Positions 5,751 through 9,516 of a DNA stretch of 9,516 nucleotides are shown piece after piece. Every line of letters starts with the position of its first letter. The first letter of the stretch is position 1. The notes under the pieces were generated by a model, which did no database searches, was not told where the DNA came from, and worked only from the letters and a program-made list of their open reading frames with translations. The position numbers and the translations under genes were made by a program. The DNA comes from Bacillota bacterium (GTDB taxonomy: Bacteria; Bacillota; Clostridia; Peptostreptococcales; Anaerovoracaceae): contig JAEEGU010000031.1 of NCBI GenBank assembly GCA_016280485.1, positions 1-9,516 of the forward strand, written 5' to 3'.

Positions 5751-7427
5751 CTATTTCAACTCCAGATTGTAGAGCTCATTTTTGTAATTGTAAAATACCG
5801 TCTGGTTAGCCGGCACGGTATCGAGGCTGACCTTTTCCGGAGCAAATACAAACAGGTCACTGCAAAGGTAAACCGGAATCTCTGTCACCGAATCCGCAAC
5901 AAAGTAAGGGAAGCTTGCGTAGGAATTGCTTTTGTGCTCCTCACACCAGATTTCCGCGGTCCCGCCGCTTACCGCATCCCACATTTCCTTGGCATCGTTT
6001 ATGTCCTTGATTGTAAGCGTAAAGCCCACCGAGCTAAGCGCTTCCGACGCGCTCAAAAGGATGCCGTAGCAAGGGTGATTTCCCTTGCCATCGCCGTTAA
6101 CGTAGGCCGTGTATTCAAGCTTTGCCCCTTCCGGCGCAGCTGTGAGCATGCCGTTTGCTATCATATAGCCCGCCGCGCGGAAGTATCCGAGAGCCGTACC
6201 GAGTGCCGCTTCGTAGCCGCCCTCCGGTTCCTCGGCTTCGCGGTAGGAGTAGCCGCCCGCACCCGAAAGGTCATAGTCCGCAATCTGCGCGTTCTCGCCA
6301 AAGTACGAAGCCACCGTCACGTCACGATACACCGACAGCATGGTCGCAATTGCCCTTCTCAGATTCTTGGAAGCGTCACTTGCAGGATCACCGCCCACAC
6401 ATACATTCCCGGGGTCGATTCCGATATAGCCGCAGGCAGCCCCCGAAATCAGCTCCGCATACAGCGTTTCGCCCGCAAGCTCACCGCTTTCATTATTGGC
6501 TTCTATCTGCTGCAGGGTGATATCCGATGCGCTCGGACCTGCAATATCCACCTTGCCCTCCAGCATTCCGGTGACCATTCCCTCGTCGCTGAAGGTTCTG
6601 TACTCTATGCGCTTTATTTTAGGAGAGCCGAGATAGAAATTCTCGTTTGAGTTAAGATATGCGATTTTGTTCTTGTATTTATCGAATCTGTAAGGCCCCG
6701 CGCCAAGCGGCACAGCGCTCTTTGACCTTGCCTTTGAAAGATCGCCCTTTGTAAAGCCAAAGCTGCCCGCATCGTAGTCATATAGCGATGCATCACCGTA
6801 GTAGTGCAGCGGGGCTATTGCAACATCAAGGTTTGAAAGGATTGCGGGTTCCGTTGTCAGCGCATGAATTTTGACAGTATAATCGCCAGTCTTTTCTATG
6901 CCGGAAATCCTTGACACACCGGTATCCGCCGAGGCTCTGTAGCTTTCCATACCCTCAATAGGCAGGGCATAAACGACCTCTTCACCGTCGTAGGACGGAT
7001 CCGAGAATACATACAGCGAGAATATGATATCGTCCGCAGTCATAGGCACTCCGTCGGAAAAGAGGATATCATTGCGGAGCTTGAACGTAATATCCATGGT
7101 TCCGTCGCCTCTTTCGGCCGTGCTGATGTCACAAGGCGTATAATAGGTGTAATCCTTTTTCTCGAAAGGAATGACCTCACCCTTTGTGCCCTTCATGATC
7201 ACATTACCCTCGCGGTCCTTGTTTACCAGATAGATTTGTGTCTGCTGCGTCAGCTCCCGGTCTGTCGTACTTCTCGCAAAGAAAGGACTGAAGCACTGGC
7301 TAAAATCGGTCTGCGCGATAATAAGAGCCTTTTCTTCCGTCTCTTTTCCCGAGCTCCCGCAGCCCGTAAAGCCCGCCATTATCAGCGCCAGAGCCAAAAC
7401 TGCGGCAATTGTTTTTCTCATTCTCAT
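5751..7427 (-). CDS. Peptide-type ABC transporter solute-binding lipoprotein (SBP_bac_5), internally shortened
   Basis: This gene encodes a 558-residue extracellular binding lipoprotein of the SBP_bac_5 family, probably serving a peptide importer. Its signal peptide (MRMRK, hydrophobic core, TGC) places the lipidated cysteine at 23. Family features are FSPFFA near residue 46, FKLRNDILFSDGVPMTADDI at 115-134, APLHYYGDASLYDY at 205-218, PLGAGPYRF at 240-248 and SKNLRRAIATMLS at 353-365. It is clearly different from the OppA at the other end of the permease genes. Near the C-terminus the path from AEIW (491-494) to EIPVY (516-520) takes only about 20 residues. Relatives known to me carry a longer DPD-containing segment with a conserved Arg-rich helix there, so an in-frame deletion is inferred. 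ATG 7427 is chosen because AGGAAAG precedes it by 5 nt; ATG 7421 is possible. It has its own promoter and terminator. Confidence 0.92.
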   Translation of the reverse strand: MRMRKTIAAVLALALIMAGFTGCGSSGKETEEKALIIAQTDFSQCFSPFFARSTTDRELTQQTQIYLVNKDREGNVIMKGTKGEVIPFEKKDYTYYTPCDISTAERGDGTMDITFKLRNDILFSDGVPMTADDIIFSLYVFSDPSYDGEEVVYALPIEGMESYRASADTGVSRISGIEKTGDYTVKIHALTTEPAILSNLDVAIAPLHYYGDASLYDYDAGSFGFTKGDLSKARSKSAVPLGAGPYRFDKYKNKIAYLNSNENFYLGSPKIKRIEYRTFSDEGMVTGMLEGKVDIAGPSASDITLQQIEANNESGELAGETLYAELISGAACGYIGIDPGNVCVGGDPASDASKNLRRAIATMLSVYRDVTVASYFGENAQIADYDLSGAGGYSYREAEEPEGGYEAALGTALGYFRAAGYMIANGMLTAAPEGAKLEYTAYVNGDGKGNHPCYGILLSASEALSSVGFTLTIKDINDAKEMWDAVSGGTAEIWCEEHKSNSYASFPYFVADSVTEIPVYLCSDLFVFAPEKVSLDTVPANQTVFYNYKNELYNLELK

Positions 7428-7432
7428 TTTCA

Positions 7433-7439
7433 CTTTCCT
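7433..7439 (-). promoter_or_regulatory. Ribosome binding site of the solute-binding protein gene
   Basis: AGGAAAG on the minus strand lies 5 nt before ATG 7427 and 11 nt before ATG 7421. It rules out the longer open frame starting at 7505, whose first codons would overlap the promoter and lack a ribosome binding site. Confidence 0.65.
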
Positions 7440-7478
7440 ACTTTCAATAAACCACAAAATAACATTTAGGTTACATAG

Positions 7479-7507
7479 ATTATAATCCATGGACATATTA
7501 TACACAA
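7479..7507 (-). promoter_or_regulatory. Predicted promoter of the solute-binding protein gene
   Basis: TTGTGT (7507-7502; only TTG matches consensus) is followed after 17 bp by a perfect TATAAT (7484-7479). A start near 7472 gives a leader of about 45 nt. The -35 box follows directly on the coaX terminator U-tract. A second TATAAT further upstream (7501-7496) lacks a usable -35 box. Confidence 0.6.
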
Positions 7508-7547
7508 GAAAAAAAGAGCGGGTACCGATTATTTTTTACGGTACCCG
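7506..7547 (-). terminator. Rho-independent terminator of the decarboxylase-coaX unit
   Basis: CGGGTACCG (7519-7527) and CGGTACCCG (7539-7547) form a perfect 9-bp GC-rich stem around an 11-nt loop. On the minus strand this is followed by CTC and seven Ts (7515-7509). It starts 8 nt after the coaX stop codon and so ends the unit that contains coaX. Confidence 0.95.
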
Positions 7548-7555
7548 AACAGTTT

Positions 7556-8374
7556 CTAGGCGTTATATTTTGCCGCTTTTCTTTCGCGCTCTTTTTTATT
7601 CTTTTCGTAGATAATCTGAAGACCCTCCAGCGTAAGCATCTTGTCAACATGGTCGATACAGTCGATGCCCGAATCGATCATGGAAGACATACCGCCGGTG
7701 GCAACAACAGTTACCTTGCGGCCGGATTCAGTCATAGCCTCAAGCTCTGCCTTCATCTTGCGAACGATGAACTCGACCATGCCCATATGTCCGTAAACAA
7801 GTCCGGACTGCATGCTGGTGCTGGTGTTGCGGCAGATTACGGTGCCCGGTTCTTCGAGCTCTACCTTTGGCAGCTTTGCTGTCTTTTCGAAAAGCGCCTC
7901 CGAAGAAATCTTAAGACCCGGCGCGATAGTACCGCCGAGGTACTCCGCCTTTTCGGTTATGGCGCAGAATGTGGTCGCCGTACCGAGGTCTATGACAATG
8001 AGCGGTCCGCCGTATTTAGTGTATGCCGCAACGGCATTTACTATACGGTCTGCTCCGACCTGCTTTGGATTGTCGTACTTTATGATAAGTCCGGTTTTTA
8101 CTCCGGCCTCTATGACGATAGCCCGGCGGTTGAAATACTTCATCGACAGGTGCTGCAAGGTGTACAGTACGGAAGGTACTACCGTGGATATGATTACATC
8201 CTCTACGTCCTTTATGTTAAGCCCCTCGTAGCTGAAAAGCTGGTTGATTAACATTCCGTACTCGTCTGCACTCTTGTTGTTGTCTGTCTCTATACGCCAG
8301 TTCGTAATTAACTCTCCGTCTCGGAAAACTCCGAGTACGATGTTGGTATTGCCAACGTCAAATGCAAGTAACAT
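7556..8374 (-). CDS. coaX: Type III pantothenate kinase
   Basis: CoaX phosphorylates pantothenate with ATP to 4'-phosphopantothenate, the first committed step of coenzyme A synthesis, in the cytoplasm. The 272-residue product is slightly longer than the usual 255-260 because of a charged C-terminal tail (KKERERKAAK). It shows the ASKHA-fold phosphate motif DVGNTN at 6-11, the pantothenate-site stretch NPKQVGADR at 102-110 with the presumed catalytic Asp109, a second phosphate motif VIDLGTATTF at 127-136, and GGTIAPGLKIS at 147-157. ATG 8374 gives the canonical N-terminus MLLAFDVGNTN and has AGAGGA 10 nt upstream (8385-8390). It follows the biotin carrier gene by 27 nt without a visible promoter and ends in a strong terminator, so it is probably the last gene of the decarboxylase transcript. 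CoaX enzymes are typically not feedback-inhibited by CoA; that is family knowledge. Confidence 0.96.
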   Translation of the reverse strand: MLLAFDVGNTNIVLGVFRDGELITNWRIETDNNKSADEYGMLINQLFSYEGLNIKDVEDVIISTVVPSVLYTLQHLSMKYFNRRAIVIEAGVKTGLIIKYDNPKQVGADRIVNAVAAYTKYGGPLIVIDLGTATTFCAITEKAEYLGGTIAPGLKISSEALFEKTAKLPKVELEEPGTVICRNTSTSMQSGLVYGHMGMVEFIVRKMKAELEAMTESGRKVTVVATGGMSSMIDSGIDCIDHVDKMLTLEGLQIIYEKNKKERERKAAKYNA

Positions 8375-8401
8375 ATTTATTTTTTCCTCTTATTCTATCT
8401 C

Positions 8402-8797
8402 TTATTTCAGTGTAACCAGTACATCTCCTACGTTTACGCTTGCGCCCTTTGTAGCAGGAACTGTGTCAACTGTGCCGTCTGCAGAAGCCATGATTTCGTT
8501 TTCCATCTTCATTGCTTCGAGGATGATTAAAACATCGCCTGCCTTTACAGCCTGGCCCGGTGCTACCTTAACATCGAGAACTGTGCCCGGCATAGGAGCA
8601 GTAACAGTCTGTGCGCCTGCTGCAGGTGCAGGAGCAGCTGCCTTCGGTGCCGCAGGTGCCGGAGCCGGAGCCGGAGCCGGTGCTGCCACCGGTGCCGCTA
8701 CGGGAGCAGGCGCTGCCTTAGGTGCGGAAACGCCGCCGAGCTCCTCGACTTCTACTGCGTATGTTGTACCGTTTACGGTGATATTGTACTTTTTCAT
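8402..8797 (-). CDS. Biotin carboxyl carrier subunit of an acyl-CoA decarboxylase/carboxylase (MmdC/GcdC type)
   Basis: This small protein carries the covalently bound biotin that shuttles CO2 between the carboxyltransferase and the membrane decarboxylase subunit. It has 131 residues: an N-terminal part (1-22, MKKYNITVNGTTYAVEVEEL), an Ala/Pro-rich flexible linker (about 25-60), and a biotinyl domain (about 63-131). The biotinylation motif EAMKMEN is at 94-100, with Lys97 as the expected target, and PMPGTV at 68-73 is the usual upstream element. ATG 8797 is chosen because GAAAGGAAA (8805-8813) lies 7 nt upstream and the protein then begins like family members; the open frame extends to 8980, but that part overlaps the preceding gene. 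It follows the OadG-type gene by 40 nt. A lipoyl domain is less likely given EAMKMEN. The acyl-CoA substrate cannot be read from this subunit. Confidence 0.94.
   Translation of the reverse strand: MKKYNITVNGTTYAVEVEELGGVSAPKAAPAPVAAPVAAPAPAPAPAPAAPKAAAPAPAAGAQTVTAPMPGTVLDVKVAPGQAVKAGDVLIILEAMKMENEIMASADGTVDTVPATKGASVNVGDVLVTLK
8655..8684 (-). repeat. Hexanucleotide tandem repeat in the biotin carrier linker
   Basis: Five consecutive 6-bp units occur (plus strand GGTGCC, GGAGCC three times, GGTGCT), coding on the minus strand for alternating Ala and Pro. Being a multiple of three, length changes would keep the frame and only alter linker length. Confidence 0.7.
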
Positions 8798-8837
8798 TTC
8801 GATATTTCCTTTCGTATCAATAAATATCAAGCATGCC

Positions 8838-9281
8838 TTAGTGGCGTTTGTCAACCATATTTCTGCTCTCGAGGCAGTCTGCACTGCCCGCACGAGACCA
8901 TGCCGTACTTGCGCCGGAAACGCGCTGAATGCTGCGCACCACGAGATTGCTCGCAGCACCGCTGCCCTCGTAAGCCGCAATCGCCGCGGTGATTACCGCA
9001 ACAAGCTCTGCGTCGCCTGCAAGGTTCTCGCCCTTGGCGGGAACTGCTGCAGGTGCAGCTGCCGGCGTTACCGCCGCCGCTGCAGGCGCCGCCTTCTTTG
9101 CCTTGCCCGCTGTCATGATCTTGCCCATAATGCTTAAGATAAGCCAGATGAGGCACAGAATCATGAATGTGGTTCCGAGGCCCAGAAGTGTGGTCACGCC
9201 CGCTCCGGCCATTTTTTCGCCCATAGTCAGGGAATCAAAATATTCCGGATTCGCGAATTTTTCCATTAATGATAAATCCAT
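8838..9281 (-). CDS. OadG/MmdD-family membrane subunit of a sodium-pumping decarboxylase
   Basis: This small membrane protein anchors and assembles biotin-dependent sodium-pump decarboxylases. It has 147 residues: a short N-terminal part, one membrane helix at about 28-52 (TTLLGLGTTFMILCLIWLIL), a basic Ala/Pro-rich linker at about 57-83, and a C-terminal part (88-147) starting with DAELVAVITAAIAAYEG and containing VVRSIQRVSG and AWSRAGSADC. That tail resembles the C-terminal region of MmdD/OadG proteins of Clostridia. Start 9281 is supported by a perfect AGGAGG (9289-9294) 7 nt upstream. It lies 17 nt after the carboxyltransferase stop and 40 nt before the biotin carrier gene, the usual alpha-delta/gamma-carrier order. 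The protein family diverges fast, so the assignment rests on architecture, the conserved tail and context. Confidence 0.88.
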   Translation of the reverse strand: MDLSLMEKFANPEYFDSLTMGEKMAGAGVTTLLGLGTTFMILCLIWLILSIMGKIMTAGKAKKAAPAAAAVTPAAAPAAVPAKGENLAGDAELVAVITAAIAAYEGSGAASNLVVRSIQRVSGASTAWSRAGSADCLESRNMVDKRH

Positions 9282-9298
9282 ATTTATACCTCCTGTCC

Positions 9299-9516
9299 CT
9301 AGAGAGGAATATTTCCGTGCTTCTTTGCAGGAAGTGACTGTCTCTTGGATTTCAGCATATCGAATCCGCTTGCGATTCTCTGGCGAGTTGTGCTTGGCTC
9401 GATGACATCGTCAACATAGCCGAGCTCTGCCGCTCTGTACGGATTGTTGAATGCTTCTTCGTATTCCGCAATCTTTTCCTGTCTCTTTGCAGCAGGGTCT
9501 TCGGCATTCTTGATAT
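9299..9516 (-). CDS. mmdA: Acyl-CoA carboxyltransferase subunit (MmdA/propionyl-CoA carboxylase beta type), C-terminal fragment
   Basis: Only the last 71 residues and the TAG stop lie in the window. The fragment contains the highly conserved carboxyltransferase end: FNNPYRAAELGYVDDVIEP, then TTRQRI, and KKHGNIPL at the terminus. This ending is characteristic of the carboxyltransferase of methylmalonyl-CoA decarboxylase and propionyl-CoA carboxylase, which moves a carboxyl group between the acyl-CoA and carrier-bound biotin. The genes after it (OadG-type membrane subunit, then biotin carrier) favour a membrane-bound decarboxylase such as methylmalonyl-CoA decarboxylase over a soluble carboxylase. 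Glutaconyl-CoA decarboxylase is an alternative, but the terminal motif fits the MmdA/PccB group better. The rest of the gene is upstream of the window, so substrate residues cannot be judged. Confidence 0.85.
   Translation of the reverse strand, partial: IKNAEDPAAKRQEKIAEYEEAFNNPYRAAELGYVDDVIEPSTTRQRIASGFDMLKSKRQSLPAKKHGNIPL

Noticed and set aside
5439..6650. Open frame of 403 codons on the plus strand
   Set aside because: It runs antisense through the solute-binding protein gene, has no plausible ribosome binding site, starts across the opp leader and promoter, and its translation is rich in Arg/Cys without any recognisable domain. The minus-strand gene explains the DNA.
7428..7505. N-terminal extension of the solute-binding protein frame up to ATG 7505
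   Set aside because: It would place a polar 26-residue stretch before the signal peptide and overlap the predicted promoter; ATG 7427 has a ribosome binding site and gives a normal lipoprotein signal.
8849..8854. TTGACA on the minus strand at the end of the OadG-type gene as a promoter for the biotin carrier and coaX
   Set aside because: The nearest -10-like sequence, GATATT, is 20 bp away and weak. The tight gene spacing fits read-through better.
8798..8980. N-terminal extension of the biotin carrier frame up to ATG 8980
   Set aside because: It overlaps the end of the OadG-type gene, has no family resemblance, and a good ribosome binding site precedes ATG 8797.
8244..9137. Open frame of 297 codons on the plus strand with Ala/Gly-rich repeats
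   Set aside because: It is the complement of the Ala/Pro linkers of the biotin carrier and OadG-type genes and spans three real minus-strand genes.

Overview
All recognisable genes in this window lie on the minus strand, so transcription runs from high to low coordinates. The window suggests an anaerobic Gram-positive bacterium of the class Clostridia. The evidence is strong AGGAGG-type ribosome binding sites, consensus sigma-A promoters, lipoprotein signal peptides of clostridial type, a complete oligopeptide ABC transporter, and subunits of a biotin-dependent, probably sodium-pumping acyl-CoA decarboxylase. An amino-acid- or peptide-fermenting anaerobe would fit, but I cannot place it at genus level from sequence reading alone.

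Region 1 (9516 down to 7506) is one transcription unit entering from upstream. It holds the C-terminal end of a carboxyltransferase subunit (MmdA/propionyl-CoA carboxylase beta type), a small OadG/MmdD-type membrane subunit, a biotin carrier protein with an Ala/Pro linker, and coaX (type III pantothenate kinase). It closes with a perfect 9-bp rho-independent terminator. The membrane beta subunit that normally completes the sodium pump is not in this window; coaX sits where it might have been expected.

Region 2 (7507 to about 5526) is a single-gene unit. A promoter just below the coaX terminator drives a solute-binding lipoprotein of the SBP_bac_5 family that appears to be internally shortened near its C-terminus. 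It is followed by about 190 nt without a gene and then a second rho-independent terminator.

Region 3 (5524 to 1392) is the opp permease operon oppB-oppC-oppD-oppF. It starts from a near-consensus promoter directly abutting the preceding terminator, and the genes are tightly packed (1-nt overlap, 11-nt gap, 0-nt gap). OppB and OppC form the channel; OppD and OppF are the ATPases, each with a C-terminal cysteine set like that of known iron-sulfur Opp/Dpp ATPases.

Region 4 (1407 to 1) holds oppA, the peptide-binding lipoprotein. It has its own promoter overlapping the 3' end of oppF and a leader of about 100 nt containing two hairpins. OppA is cut by the window edge. Two different binding proteins therefore bracket one permease, each with its own promoter.

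I see no mobile element, CRISPR array, tRNA or rRNA gene, and no convincing new biological system. The points most worth checking are the shortened binding protein, the decarboxylase cluster that runs into coaX, and a short repeated motif (ATTTGCGG, three copies) around the opp promoter.
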